Source of the DNA: CG-Epi1 sp964634895
GTDB taxonomy: Archaea > Thermoplasmatota > Poseidoniia > MGIII > CG-Epi1
Length of the DNA stretch: 21,856 nt
Assembly (NCBI GenBank): GCA_964634895.1
Contig: CAZWJS010000023.1
Location: forward strand, 1-21,856
Direction of reading: 5' to 3'
Shown here: positions 1 through 8,611 of the stretch, in pieces
Numbering within the stretch: the stretch's first letter is position 1
How the letters are laid out: each line of letters begins with the position of its first letter
Position numbers and translations under genes: made by a program
Notes under the pieces: generated by a model
Told to the model about the DNA's origin: nothing
Database searches by the model: none
The model's input: only the letters and a program-made list of their open reading frames with translations

Positions 1-17
1 TTTGACTAATAAAGTGG

Positions 18-1574
18 TTATCGTGGGCGTCCAATAGCTCCACGTGGAGGTTCTGGCTCATAATCTGCCTGAAGCTCAGGTGGCCACTCTCTAGGCTCAT
101 CATCTACACCTTGAAGAATAACATAACCAATAATCATAACAACAAACAAGAAAGCCATCGCTGCAGGCCTTCCAAAACCAAATGTTCCAACTATTATCCC
201 CCATGATAGAGGGCCGATTATTGTTGCAAAACGTCCAACCATACTGTACAAGCCATAAAACTGGCCAATAAATCTAGGAGGAGTTAGAACAAGCATATAG
301 GGTCTGTCTGCACACCATGTTCCTCCAAGGGCCACACCTGCCAAAAGTGGTGCAATCCATATAATCCACTGAGGGAGGCCCAACCAAACTGTAGAAATTA
401 AGAGTGTAAATGTAGCAAACCAAACCCATAGAACTGCATTCAATGTAGTCTTAGGGCCTATGATATCTACTAAATATCCCCAAAGGAATCCACTAATAAT
501 CGAACTCAAAATTCCTATCGTCATGTATCTAGTAATATCTGCTGTAGTCATACCAAATTCTTCACTTACATAAATAGCCGCAAACGCAGTTGCTGTATTT
601 GCCGCATCTGTATAGAAAACTCTACCTACTAGAAATCTTGAAAGACCTGGAAATTGATCCAACATCCCCAATGTTTGTTTTAACTGCTGAAAAGTTCCTG
701 CTATCGCAGTTTGTATAGAACCTTCTTTGAAAAGAGGAGAAGTAGGTGTTTGAAAATAAAAATAAAAACAAACTAAAGCACACGAAACTAGCAAGTAACT
801 AATTAAACCTTCAGTAATCCAAGAATTAAGAAGCAAGACCAGAGCCATAATAATCATCATACCTGGCCAAAAATTATCTTCTTTGGTCTCTTTGACAAAT
901 ATAAAACAAGGTATGGCAAAGATAAAGAAAAGCATAGCAGTTGCTTGAAAAATTGTAGTAAATGGAAAACCAAATATTTCAATTAATAAATAACCTGCTG
1001 CAACACCTACTGCAGATCCAATATATCCAATTCCAATCCCAATGCCGCCTATACGGCCCCTATTACCTGGTGTTGAGATAGTAGCTAAAGTAGAATCATA
1101 GAATATAAGACCTGCTTGATAGAAGTAATTTGCAAGAATGAAAAAACCTAGAGAAAAGAGTAACGTTGTACGCTTATCCCATTCAACATGCTCATAACCC
1201 AATAAAGCTGTAAAACCAACACAAAGAAGGGTTGTATAAAACAGGAAAGGCATACGACGACGAGATTGATCAGATAACGCACCAATCACAGGCGCTGTCA
1301 AAAATACTAAAGCCATTGATAATGCATTAGCAAAAGCATAATCTGAATCAGTACCTCCTATATCATCACTTATAACCCATAAACTAAAATAAAATGAAAC
1401 TATCAAAATAGAAAATATAGTGTTTCCTAAATCATAAAATGCCCAAGAAATTATACTAAACATTGATGCTTTAGTCGTTATAGGTTCCTTTGGTTTTTTC
1501 GCTTCTTCCCTAAATTCTCTTACTTTCTCTCTCCATTCTTTTGTTTTGGCACGAATTTGCTTCGCTGGACTCAT
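18..1574 (-). CDS. MFS transporter, UMF1/Atg22-like
   Basis: This predicted 518-residue inner-membrane transporter belongs to the major facilitator superfamily. What is seen: a basic, helical N-terminus (residues 1-35), then about 12 hydrophobic segments from residue 40 to 490. The first one carries SWAFYDLGNTIFSI, which resembles the YDWANSAF signature of the UMF1 (Atg22-like) branch. Residues 415-445, with GGTWCADRPYM and then GQFYGLYSMVGR, match the second UMF1 signature region. A long cytoplasmic loop lies around residues 280-310, and the tail is Pro/Glu-rich. The ATG is 7 nt after the stop of the upstream paralogue, so the two are probably co-transcribed; I see no clear Shine-Dalgarno site. 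The substrate cannot be told from sequence: characterised Atg22 relatives export amino acids from yeast vacuoles, but most prokaryotic members are uncharacterised. Family call confident, substrate unknown. Confidence 0.85.
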   Translation of the reverse strand: MSPAKQIRAKTKEWREKVREFREEAKKPKEPITTKASMFSIISWAFYDLGNTIFSILIVSFYFSLWVISDDIGGTDSDYAFANALSMALVFLTAPVIGALSDQSRRRMPFLFYTTLLCVGFTALLGYEHVEWDKRTTLLFSLGFFILANYFYQAGLIFYDSTLATISTPGNRGRIGGIGIGIGYIGSAVGVAAGYLLIEIFGFPFTTIFQATAMLFFIFAIPCFIFVKETKEDNFWPGMMIIMALVLLLNSWITEGLISYLLVSCALVCFYFYFQTPTSPLFKEGSIQTAIAGTFQQLKQTLGMLDQFPGLSRFLVGRVFYTDAANTATAFAAIYVSEEFGMTTADITRYMTIGILSSIISGFLWGYLVDIIGPKTTLNAVLWVWFATFTLLISTVWLGLPQWIIWIAPLLAGVALGGTWCADRPYMLVLTPPRFIGQFYGLYSMVGRFATIIGPLSWGIIVGTFGFGRPAAMAFLFVVMIIGYVILQGVDDEPREWPPELQADYEPEPPRGAIGRPR

Positions 1575-1581
1575 AAGATTA

Positions 1582-3441
1582 CTACTCTACCGCTGAATCG
1601 GACGCCTGACTCTTTTCTAACTTTTTCCTCAAGCGCTTATCTTCAGCCCTAGCGTCTGCTCTACCAGCCTCAATATCAACCATATAAAGCAACCCTGCAC
1701 CGACTAAAAGTAGAATAGCTATACTGAAAATTCCAACACGGCTATCATACATAACTGTCATAAAGAAATAAAGAGTAGGACCCATAAACGCAGCTACTTT
1801 GTTAAAAAATCCAAAGAAACCAAAAAATTCGGTACTACGCGTCTCAGGGACTATCTGACCAAATATACTACGAGCAAGTCCTTGCGATCCTCCTAAAAGT
1901 GTACCCATTAAACAACCTAGAATAATAAATTGAAGAAAAACTGTCAAACCAAGAGGTTCCCAAATATGACTTCTGGCCCAAATAGGTATGAAATCAAGAG
2001 AACCGTCACCAAGACTAGTGGGATGATTAACACCAACTGAATTTGTACCACTCAAAACACCACCTTCAACGCTTGCGCTAAATCTCGTATCCTCTACTGA
2101 ATCTACGAATCTGCTAATATCATCGTTAGAAACTCCAGCAAGGGCTATCTTATTTGGTACAGTTTCATTATCTCCCCAGACCCAAACTAAAAGCCGTTCT
2201 TCTTTTTCGTTCGCTTCAACTGGAAGAAGATGGGACCATTTCTTTGCCCATTCTTGCTCATTAAATTCTTCAGTTTCATAATCTAATTTTTGTGCTATCT
2301 CAGATGTTGACCAAGACACATGAACTGTATATGCAATTAATTCATCATCCCATTCATATAGAATACAAAACTCTTCATGGTCTTCCAATTCAAGTGGGGC
2401 AAAGGCAAGGGCCGCGAAACACAAAACAACCCATCCTGCAATAGAAATGCTAAGTGCTTTTTTGGTACCAATACTTTCTGCAATTTTAGTGAATACTATT
2501 GCAAATGGTGCTGCAATAAACTGAATAGCTAAAATTGTAAGCATTAGGCCGAAAGCACCTATTCCCAACACTGAAGTCCCATAAACTCCACCTAAGGCTG
2601 TAACTGTGTTAATTCCATCAATAAAAAAGAAATATGCAAGCATGTACAGGAATAATGTTGGAAACGATTTGTAGTCTTTTAAAGTCTGAGCAACTTCACC
2701 AACAGCAAAACGTGCAGCTTCCCTAAACTTCAGTTCCTCCATTTCTTCTTCGATAGGTGGTTCAGGAACCCACATAAACGTAAGAAGTGCAAATCCATAC
2801 CACCACAATCCTGCTGTAGCCATACAAAATGGTATAACCCAATCAGCTTCAACGCCTAATACTAAACCAATGTGAACGACTAAGAGTAAACCGCCTCCTA
2901 GATAGCCATAGGCAAAAGCTCTATTCGAAATATCATCCATCTCCTCTTCTTCACCCAAATGCGGTAAGAGTGCATTGTAGAATACACCTGCTCCATTAAG
3001 ACCTACATTCGCAAGAAGAAACATAACCATTAACCAGATCCATGAAGCATTGCCAAGAAATGGTGCAAAGGCTAAAAGAAAAGTTGCGCCAGCTCCAACA
3101 TAAGTCAGAATTTTTAACCATTTTTTCTTAATCAAACGACGATCAGCTATTACTCCAAAAGGTGGACTAAGAACTGCAACAAGTAAAGTAGATATTGCTA
3201 CAACCAAAGACCATACTGCATCTGCAGTCATAGTCGTCGAACCAAAAGAAGTAGTCAGGCCATTAGCTTCAAGAAACAAATAAGTATACCAAAGGGGGAG
3301 TATTGCTACCGTAACACTAGTTTCAAAAGCAGATTTACCCCAATCATAGTACCCATAACCACTTATTGCTTTCTCTTTATCTTCTGGTAAATCTTGTAAT
3401 TTAGAACCTAAGCTGAATAATTTAGAGATTGGGTCTGCCAT
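1582..3441 (-). CDS. MFS transporter, UMF1/Atg22-like, with inserted external domain
   Basis: A 619-residue paralogue of the downstream transporter. Family marks are YYDWGKSAFE (residues 31-40, start of TM1), ADRR in the TM2-3 loop (99-102), and GGSQGLARS followed by PETRSTEFFGFFG (517-544), the strongest UMF1/Atg22 signature. By hydropathy I count nine membrane segments up to residue 350, then a polar stretch from about 351 to 495, then three more segments. Following the standard N-in MFS topology, the stretch sits between TM9 and TM10 and so faces outside. It is acidic, rich in Trp and Tyr, and unlike any domain I recognise. The protein is about 150-200 residues longer than ordinary family members for this reason. 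A TATA-like box sits 25 nt before the ATG, indicating a leaderless message that probably continues into the next gene. Substrate unknown. Confidence 0.87.
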   Translation of the reverse strand: MADPISKLFSLGSKLQDLPEDKEKAISGYGYYDWGKSAFETSVTVAILPLWYTYLFLEANGLTTSFGSTTMTADAVWSLVVAISTLLVAVLSPPFGVIADRRLIKKKWLKILTYVGAGATFLLAFAPFLGNASWIWLMVMFLLANVGLNGAGVFYNALLPHLGEEEEMDDISNRAFAYGYLGGGLLLVVHIGLVLGVEADWVIPFCMATAGLWWYGFALLTFMWVPEPPIEEEMEELKFREAARFAVGEVAQTLKDYKSFPTLFLYMLAYFFFIDGINTVTALGGVYGTSVLGIGAFGLMLTILAIQFIAAPFAIVFTKIAESIGTKKALSISIAGWVVLCFAALAFAPLELEDHEEFCILYEWDDELIAYTVHVSWSTSEIAQKLDYETEEFNEQEWAKKWSHLLPVEANEKEERLLVWVWGDNETVPNKIALAGVSNDDISRFVDSVEDTRFSASVEGGVLSGTNSVGVNHPTSLGDGSLDFIPIWARSHIWEPLGLTVFLQFIILGCLMGTLLGGSQGLARSIFGQIVPETRSTEFFGFFGFFNKVAAFMGPTLYFFMTVMYDSRVGIFSIAILLLVGAGLLYMVDIEAGRADARAEDKRLRKKLEKSQASDSAVE

Positions 3442-3461
3442 AACTAATCATAAACAAGCGG

Positions 3462-3471
3462 TTTAAATATA
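3462..3471 (-). promoter_or_regulatory. TATA-like box of the MFS pair
   Basis: On the minus strand the sequence TATATTTAAA is centred about 25 nt before the ATG at 3441. Archaeal TATA boxes lie about 26 nt before the transcription start, so the message would begin at or next to the start codon (leaderless). No Shine-Dalgarno sequence is present between box and ATG, which agrees. Confidence 0.65.
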
Positions 3472-3491
3472 GATGACCTAGAAGTTTCTAT

Positions 3492-3505
3492 AAAAAAAAC
3501 AAAAA
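3492..3505 (-). terminator. U-tract terminator after guaAA
   Basis: Immediately after the guaAA TAA stop the minus strand reads five T, one G, then eight T. T-rich tracts without a required hairpin are the usual archaeal terminators. It separates guaAA from the promoter of the MFS pair. Confidence 0.6.
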
Positions 3506-4096
3506 TTATTTATTCCATTCTAAGGATTTATCCAAGAAATTTTTGAAGATTTCTGAACCATAATCAGTATGTTCAACTTCAGGATGATATTGAACTCCCG
3601 CAAAGGGTAAAGACTCATGCTGAATAACCTGTACAGGACAGGCATCTGAAGATGCAAGCAATTTAAAATTTAAAGGCATTTCATGAACTTCATCATTGTG
3701 TGACTCCCAAACATTAAAATCTTTTGGAAAACCAGATAAAATCCATCCTTCTTCGAGCAATGTAACTAGAGAAGATCCAAATTCAGGTATATGGGCTGGC
3801 CCTGCCTTTCCTCCAAAATGTGTAGCAAGATATTGATGCCCCACACAAATACCTAGGATAGGCCACTTTTCCGAATCAATATATTCTGATGTTAAACCTA
3901 GAGCTTCTGATTCTGTTTCTATACGGGGTGCTCCACCTGATAAAACCAAGGCTTTGAACCGCTCCAATTCAGCAATAGGTGTTACATTAGAAACTATCTC
4001 AGCTCTACAACCTAGATAATTTAGGACTCTATATTCTCTATGTGTCCATTGCCCACCATTGTCAACAACAGCGATTGGGAAATTATCATATGGCAT
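3506..4096 (-). CDS. guaAA: GMP synthase glutaminase subunit (GuaAA)
   Basis: A 196-residue class I glutamine amidotransferase that releases ammonia from glutamine for the amination of XMP to GMP. Seen: the N-terminal strand IAVVDNGGQWTHR (residues 8-20), the oxyanion strand LVLSGGAP, the nucleophile elbow GICVGHQ with Cys84, and the catalytic pair His171 and Glu173 in GVQYHPEVEHTDYG. The DNGGQ...HR start and the PEV.HT.YG end are typical of the archaeal two-subunit enzyme; the length (about 190) equals that of stand-alone archaeal GuaAA. The synthetase partner GuaAB is not in this window. The gene lies 34 nt after the transketolase stop; that gap holds a T-run centred about 26 nt before the ATG, which could be a weak TATA box or the terminator of the previous gene. 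It is followed by a U-tract, so it is probably a unit of one. Confidence 0.93.
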   Translation of the reverse strand: MPYDNFPIAVVDNGGQWTHREYRVLNYLGCRAEIVSNVTPIAELERFKALVLSGGAPRIETESEALGLTSEYIDSEKWPILGICVGHQYLATHFGGKAGPAHIPEFGSSLVTLLEEGWILSGFPKDFNVWESHNDEVHEMPLNFKLLASSDACPVQVIQHESLPFAGVQYHPEVEHTDYGSEIFKNFLDKSLEWNK

Positions 4097-4119
4097 TATA
4101 TTCGCATAAAGATGCCTCT

Positions 4120-4125
4120 AAAAAA
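4120..4125 (-). terminator. Possible U6 terminator after the transketolase gene
   Basis: Six consecutive T on the minus strand begin 5 nt after the TAG stop of the transketolase-like gene. Short for a terminator, and it overlaps the place where a TATA box for guaAA would be expected, so its role is ambiguous. Confidence 0.35.
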
Positions 4126-4130
4126 CAATA

Positions 4131-6446
4131 CTATGACGGAATTATAGACTTCAGTCTTTCTAATCTAATCTTTCGATCAGAGGCAAAATTTTCTATTCCC
4201 CTTAGAACCCATCGAGGACTCAAATGTGCTTCATCGATAATCTCATCAAGACTTCCTCCCGTTCTCCACATATTATCCCAATCGGGAGATATTGAGTATT
4301 CTGAGACTATACGATTAGAAATCCATTTGTGCATTATTCTTAGCCCTGTGTTTGTAACAATCATTGAATCAGTCCATTCCTTCTCTGAGATAATAGAATC
4401 CTTGTATGATTTGTCCTGCATTTGAAATAAATCCCAAGAAATAGCTGACACTATCTTTACATTGTGCTTGGACCCAATTTCATCCAAAATCGATACTATT
4501 GTATTTGTCGAGCTAGTTCCTCTTACAATGACAACACCTTCCTTCGGTCTATCATCATAATCTCTAATCAAATAAGCTCCTTTTGATGCATCAAAATAGC
4601 TTGCAATACCCAATTCCTCTCTATCTGGGATTTCAATTGCAGGTCTTGTTAGGTGGAGTGCAACAATTGGAACATCTGTTGAAAAAGCTGCAGCTAATGC
4701 TGGTGCAACATCATTATGCTCCCAAGGATGTATATTGATTATATGACCATCAGGAAATAATTGAGTCACGCCTGGTGCAAAAATTCCAAAATGTGTACGG
4801 CTGTCTTCAGCTGTTTCAGGGCCTGAATGGCCTGCAATCCACAACAATTTACCAACCTTAATCTGTGAATCTTGAGCAACCTGACTAAACAGTCTTATTG
4901 GGCCATACTTAAGATAACTAAATGAGCCATAAGTACTAAAAGAACCAATAAACCCGTTATATCTTTCCAGAGTATCATCATTGAAATTTACCGTTGACAG
5001 ACCGGCCATCATCCCTGCATTTGCAAATTCAGTTATTCCTTGAGGCATTAAAGGAGATGTAATGTTAGTATCCTTGTTATACATTCCCAAATCATCAAGA
5101 TCATCCCAACCTTTAGCAAATCCTGAAATATTAGTTGAATCTGCCAAATCTGCAGACATAGCCACAAACAACGGGCGACCATGATTCTTTCGGCTATAAG
5201 AATTCAACCATGATGCAAATTTCGAAAAACCAACTCGATTTGGTATCTTAGTTCCAGGTTCAGCAAATAACTCATTAGGATAATTTTGGTAATCAAACAA
5301 GTTCTTATCATCTAATGGATTAGAAGAATTAATCAAACAATTTTCAATAGAATCAGGAACTGAATCTCCTATTTCAACTAAACGATCTGCCAAATAATCT
5401 ACCAATTCCTGATTATTATGCATAACAGACATTACTGTATTCAAATAAGCTGTAGCCTGTAAAACTTGCTCGTCCCGATTTTTGCCTGCAATCTCTCCAT
5501 TATTATCAAAGGCAATTTTATATTTTTTAGCAAAATCAGTCTTCGTTTTCCAAAATAATTCTGAGTTTCGCTTGTGTGGAACCCCATGTGATTTTTCATC
5601 GAAAACGTGATAGCCTCTACCTTTTCTTGATTTAGCATAAACCATTTTTGGAATATCTGATTTAGCATTTCCAACCAATAAATCATAATAGGCATTTGTG
5701 AAAGAAGACCAATCTTCATTGTCATTTGTTCCTTCAACGTGCCAACCACTAGTCTCAAACAATTCTTTAGGCGTAGATTTTACTATAGAACTAAACGGTC
5801 GACTATCTATTCCGTAATCATTCCAGTCTATATAGTAAACTATATTCCCAAGACCGAGACCCCAAGATGAATTCAAAGTTTCATGTGTGACGCCTGTACT
5901 TAACCCTCCTTCACCTTCAAAAGCAAAAACTTTGACTTGATTGGTGCCTGCCAATTTATGAGCTAAGGCCTCACCTGCTGCAGCTGGTGAGCCATGGCCA
6001 CTAGGCCCAGTATTAAACTTGAAAAAAAGAGTCTTACCCTCCATTTCTGCATGCCCTGGTAGCCCCTTATTCTTACGTAATGTAAGTAAATCTTCCCAAA
6101 CTAACTGAAATGCTTCACCATTTCTTATCTGATATTTGGAATCTTTGGTTTGCTCATACTTAATTCTAAGGGCCTCATTCAAAACTGCTAATGTTGCATA
6201 AACCATAGGATTATCATGACCTGCAACTAAAACAAACCTATCGGCAAACCTCTTGGTTGGGTCCCTAATATCCCATCTCATAGCTCCAGAAAGAAGAGTT
6301 ATTATCATTCCATGTACTTTAGAACGCGAACCGCCTGGATGGCCACTTTGACTTAGATTTAATGTTATATCAATACATTGATCAATCAAATCTTTAGTAA
6401 TCTCCCAAAATTTGTAATCTTTTTCAAGTACGCTTGGTTTGTCCAT
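4131..6446 (-). CDS. Transketolase-like thiamine diphosphate enzyme, single chain
   Basis: A 771-residue thiamine diphosphate enzyme with all transketolase modules in one chain. Residues 33-45 (QSGHPGGSRSKVH) and 147-154 (GPSGHGSP) match the cofactor-domain signatures of transketolases. The Mg/diphosphate motif runs from GEGG (178-181) to Asn209 in DWND. The second half has GITEFANAGMMAG, whose Glu473 corresponds to the glutamate that activates the thiamine ring, then AGHSGPETAEDSRTHFG (538-554) at the place of the transketolase donor-binding loop. The C-terminal third is the usual regulatory-type domain. It is about 100 residues longer than typical enzymes, with extra sequence near 310-400 between the two cofactor domains. 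Many archaea split transketolase into two genes; this one is fused. Likely role: two-carbon transfer between pentose and other sugar phosphates in the cytosol. Exact substrates are inferred; another ketol transfer is possible. Confidence 0.82.
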   Translation of the reverse strand: MDKPSVLEKDYKFWEITKDLIDQCIDITLNLSQSGHPGGSRSKVHGMIITLLSGAMRWDIRDPTKRFADRFVLVAGHDNPMVYATLAVLNEALRIKYEQTKDSKYQIRNGEAFQLVWEDLLTLRKNKGLPGHAEMEGKTLFFKFNTGPSGHGSPAAAGEALAHKLAGTNQVKVFAFEGEGGLSTGVTHETLNSSWGLGLGNIVYYIDWNDYGIDSRPFSSIVKSTPKELFETSGWHVEGTNDNEDWSSFTNAYYDLLVGNAKSDIPKMVYAKSRKGRGYHVFDEKSHGVPHKRNSELFWKTKTDFAKKYKIAFDNNGEIAGKNRDEQVLQATAYLNTVMSVMHNNQELVDYLADRLVEIGDSVPDSIENCLINSSNPLDDKNLFDYQNYPNELFAEPGTKIPNRVGFSKFASWLNSYSRKNHGRPLFVAMSADLADSTNISGFAKGWDDLDDLGMYNKDTNITSPLMPQGITEFANAGMMAGLSTVNFNDDTLERYNGFIGSFSTYGSFSYLKYGPIRLFSQVAQDSQIKVGKLLWIAGHSGPETAEDSRTHFGIFAPGVTQLFPDGHIINIHPWEHNDVAPALAAAFSTDVPIVALHLTRPAIEIPDREELGIASYFDASKGAYLIRDYDDRPKEGVVIVRGTSSTNTIVSILDEIGSKHNVKIVSAISWDLFQMQDKSYKDSIISEKEWTDSMIVTNTGLRIMHKWISNRIVSEYSISPDWDNMWRTGGSLDEIIDEAHLSPRWVLRGIENFASDRKIRLERLKSIIPS

Positions 6447-6491
6447 TGTAAATCATCAACTCATATATGTGTTTTTGAAGTTTCTGCTTAG

Positions 6492-6499
6492 CTATAAAG
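6492..6499 (-). promoter_or_regulatory. TATA-like box of the transketolase gene
   Basis: The minus strand carries CTTTATAG, nearly the same box as the one before the 998-residue protein gene. It lies about 49 nt before the ATG, predicting a leader of roughly 20 nt. A second AT element (CATATATG, 6462-6469) is only 20 nt before the ATG and is a less well placed alternative. It starts a new unit just after the MoxR cluster. Confidence 0.4.
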
Positions 6500-6510
6500 A
6501 ACTTTAAATC

Positions 6511-7356
6511 TCAATCTTCAACTTGCCGAGCTAAGTATCCCCTTGAAAATAAAGTTTGAACTACAGCCCATATCACAAAAAATACTAAAATGGAAAGTGC
6601 TTGACCATAAATTGTATTGTATTCTATAGAATTAGTAAAACTATATGGCAAAAAATTTCCTAAAAAGGAATGAAAGAGAAAAGCTAAAGATGTCAAAACC
6701 ATAGTTAAGGCCAATGTTACAATTAAAGTGGACAAAAACCATTGTAAGACCGTTTCATATTCTCTTGAATAATGCATTATTCTTGCTAAACGACTATAAC
6801 GCACATGACCATAACTCAATTCTAAATAAAGAATATAAGAACAAACAAAGGCAAGAATTGGATATATCTGATCATTAGTATTGCCAACTATACCTAAAGG
6901 CATTACTAAGATCAATAAAGCTGAAACGATTTGATTGCCGATTCTATCTAACCATATTCCTGTAATTCCTAAGGAAACAGGAATACCTATCCATAACCAG
7001 ACAAATAATTGTTGTGTCACATAGTAAGGAAATGAATCATAATTCATCATTGATGCGGCAAATATCAAGATAGAGAAAATAAAAACAGATAATAGAAAAT
7101 AATCATATATCTTCTTATTCATATCCAAAAACACATTGAGTGTTCCAATAAGCAAGCCAAGTAACAAACCTGCAACAATAGATTTGTTAAGTGTATCAAA
7201 GACATCTGATTGGTACAATCCTACAACTAAAGAATCTGTAGCACTAAACAACAATGAATCCTCTATTGGATTAATTAGATATGCAAAACCCAAACTAGAT
7301 ATTAATGAAAATGTAGCAACGGATTGCATTAAAGATAGACTATTGGTTGTTTTCAT
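6511..7356 (-). CDS. Polytopic membrane protein of the MoxR/DUF58 cluster
   Basis: I do not recognise a named family. The 281 residues hold about eight hydrophobic segments (roughly 11-28, 57-77, 85-102, 114-134, 141-157, 163-180, 203-228 and 250-270), with a small basic loop (HVRYSRLARIMHYSR, 184-198) and a short polar C-terminus. No catalytic motif is evident. Its ATG overlaps the DUF58 stop by one base (TAATG), so it is translationally coupled, and a full Shine-Dalgarno site lies 9 nt upstream. Haloarchaeal MoxR/DUF58 operons also carry a multi-pass membrane protein at this place, so a role as a membrane partner of the MoxR-DUF58 machine is a reasonable inference from position only. Confidence 0.72.
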   Translation of the reverse strand: MKTTNSLSLMQSVATFSLISSLGFAYLINPIEDSLLFSATDSLVVGLYQSDVFDTLNKSIVAGLLLGLLIGTLNVFLDMNKKIYDYFLLSVFIFSILIFAASMMNYDSFPYYVTQQLFVWLWIGIPVSLGITGIWLDRIGNQIVSALLILVMPLGIVGNTNDQIYPILAFVCSYILYLELSYGHVRYSRLARIMHYSREYETVLQWFLSTLIVTLALTMVLTSLAFLFHSFLGNFLPYSFTNSIEYNTIYGQALSILVFFVIWAVVQTLFSRGYLARQVED

Positions 7357-8603
7357 TACCTTATAACCTCCGCTAAAGAAGTTGACAACACATTTTCAGG
7401 ATTCCACCGCATAGCCCTAGCACCTAATGATCTAGCTTCCGTAATCTTATTATCAAGAGATGCTGAAGCTGTGAAATATACCGTAGGGGAAATAATGCGA
7501 GAATCTCTATCAAAATCCAAAGTATCTGGTGCAATAACTGTTAACTTGAAACCACGAGCTGTAATTTCTCGAAGTGCACTTGCGCTTGTTTTATCATTCT
7601 CAAGAGTAGAAATTACCATTACTGGAGATCTAGGCGTAAAATTACGCAAATCTCCAATTATCGTATGAAGTCCTAAAGAACCTGACGCTTTTATCTCAGC
7701 AAGGTTTGTTAACAAACTATAAAGATGCCTTTCTCCAGAATCTGGAGGAATAACATTGACCGTTTCACCATAAGTGATTAAACCAACTCTATTTCTTGAT
7801 CCTAAAAAGAAATTAATTAATGATGCAGCCGCACGGCATGAATAATTAAGGGGATTTTGAAGAACTGTACCAGTCCCAGTTATTTCTCTTGCATCCAAAA
7901 CAATCATTATGTCTGATATATCTTCTCTCTCAAATTGATTTACCATCAACTTACGTGTTCTACCAAAAACACGCCAATTTATATTTTTAAAGTCATCTCC
8001 TGGAAAATACTCTCTTATGCCGTAGAATTCGCCACTGGTCCCAATCCTTCTGATAGGCATTGCTCCTTGATACATTTTTGGGAAATCTGTAGATAAATCA
8101 ACGCCATCTATTTGTTCCATTTGAGGCAAGACAACTAAACTAGATTTAGATTCAATATCTGATTCATAATAAAATAAGAATGAAGGATTGTATATTCGTA
8201 AGCGTGGATTCCCTAACCGAAATTGGCCTCTTAACCTACAATTTAATAAATATTTAGTAATTACTAATTCGTCTCTATTCAATTTGACTATAGCATGATT
8301 TAGACCATTTCTTACTTCAACTTCAGAAGGAAGATTATCATATATTTCCAAAAAACCTACAGGTCTACCCTTGTTTTGTATGATTAAATCAACACTTACT
8401 TCACTATTCTCAAAAACTTGATCCGTATCAAAACCTCTACTAATCTTAATATCAATAGGACGTGTATTAACTAGACTATGAATTGCCACGAATCCTAAAA
8501 TTGTAGTTCCTAAAAGAAATAATTGAAGATTATTGATAAAAGGTGAAAATAATACAAGAATAGTGCCAAGACCTACGTAGACAACTGCCTTACGCGTCCA
8601 CAT
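7356..8603 (-). CDS. DUF58 family protein
   Basis: A 415-residue DUF58 protein. Two hydrophobic segments at residues 5-45 anchor it; a beta-rich region follows (about 50-150). The family signature is REYFPGDDFKNINWRVFGRT (197-216) then LMVNQFERE, matching the DUF58 pattern of Tyr, Pro-Gly-Asp and Asp/Asn-Trp. Residues 232-380 look like a von Willebrand A fold starting at IMIVLDARE (Asp237). The metal-site serines usual in such folds (DxSxS) are not visible, so metal binding is doubtful. DUF58 proteins accompany MoxR ATPases and are thought to be part of their envelope-linked complexes. The start is the ATG 8 nt after the MoxR stop; no Shine-Dalgarno is seen, and coupling to the previous gene is likely. 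Confidence 0.88.
   Translation of the reverse strand: MWTRKAVVYVGLGTILVLFSPFINNLQLFLLGTTILGFVAIHSLVNTRPIDIKISRGFDTDQVFENSEVSVDLIIQNKGRPVGFLEIYDNLPSEVEVRNGLNHAIVKLNRDELVITKYLLNCRLRGQFRLGNPRLRIYNPSFLFYYESDIESKSSLVVLPQMEQIDGVDLSTDFPKMYQGAMPIRRIGTSGEFYGIREYFPGDDFKNINWRVFGRTRKLMVNQFEREDISDIMIVLDAREITGTGTVLQNPLNYSCRAAASLINFFLGSRNRVGLITYGETVNVIPPDSGERHLYSLLTNLAEIKASGSLGLHTIIGDLRNFTPRSPVMVISTLENDKTSASALREITARGFKLTVIAPDTLDFDRDSRIISPTVYFTASASLDNKITEARSLGARAMRWNPENVLSTSLAEVIR
7366..7371 (-). promoter_or_regulatory. Strong Shine-Dalgarno site
   Basis: GGAGGT on the minus strand, 9 nt before the ATG at 7356 and inside the last codons of the DUF58 gene. It is the clearest ribosome binding site in the window and supports the start of the downstream membrane protein as an operon-internal gene. 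Confidence 0.65.
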
Positions 8604-8611
8604 AACTAGAA

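Noticed and set aside
1..17. Terminator after the first MFS gene
   Set aside because: The 17 bases after the stop show no T-run on the minus strand; the signal, if any, lies outside the window.
4042..4425. Plus-strand frame of 127 codons across the guaAA/transketolase junction
   Set aside because: It overlaps the well-supported C-terminus of the transketolase-like gene and the guaAA start, and its translation resembles no protein family I know.
6450..6470. Two-codon upstream frame (ATG AGT TGA) before the transketolase gene as a regulatory leader
   Set aside because: Too short to be significant in AT-rich sequence, and the transcription start is not known.
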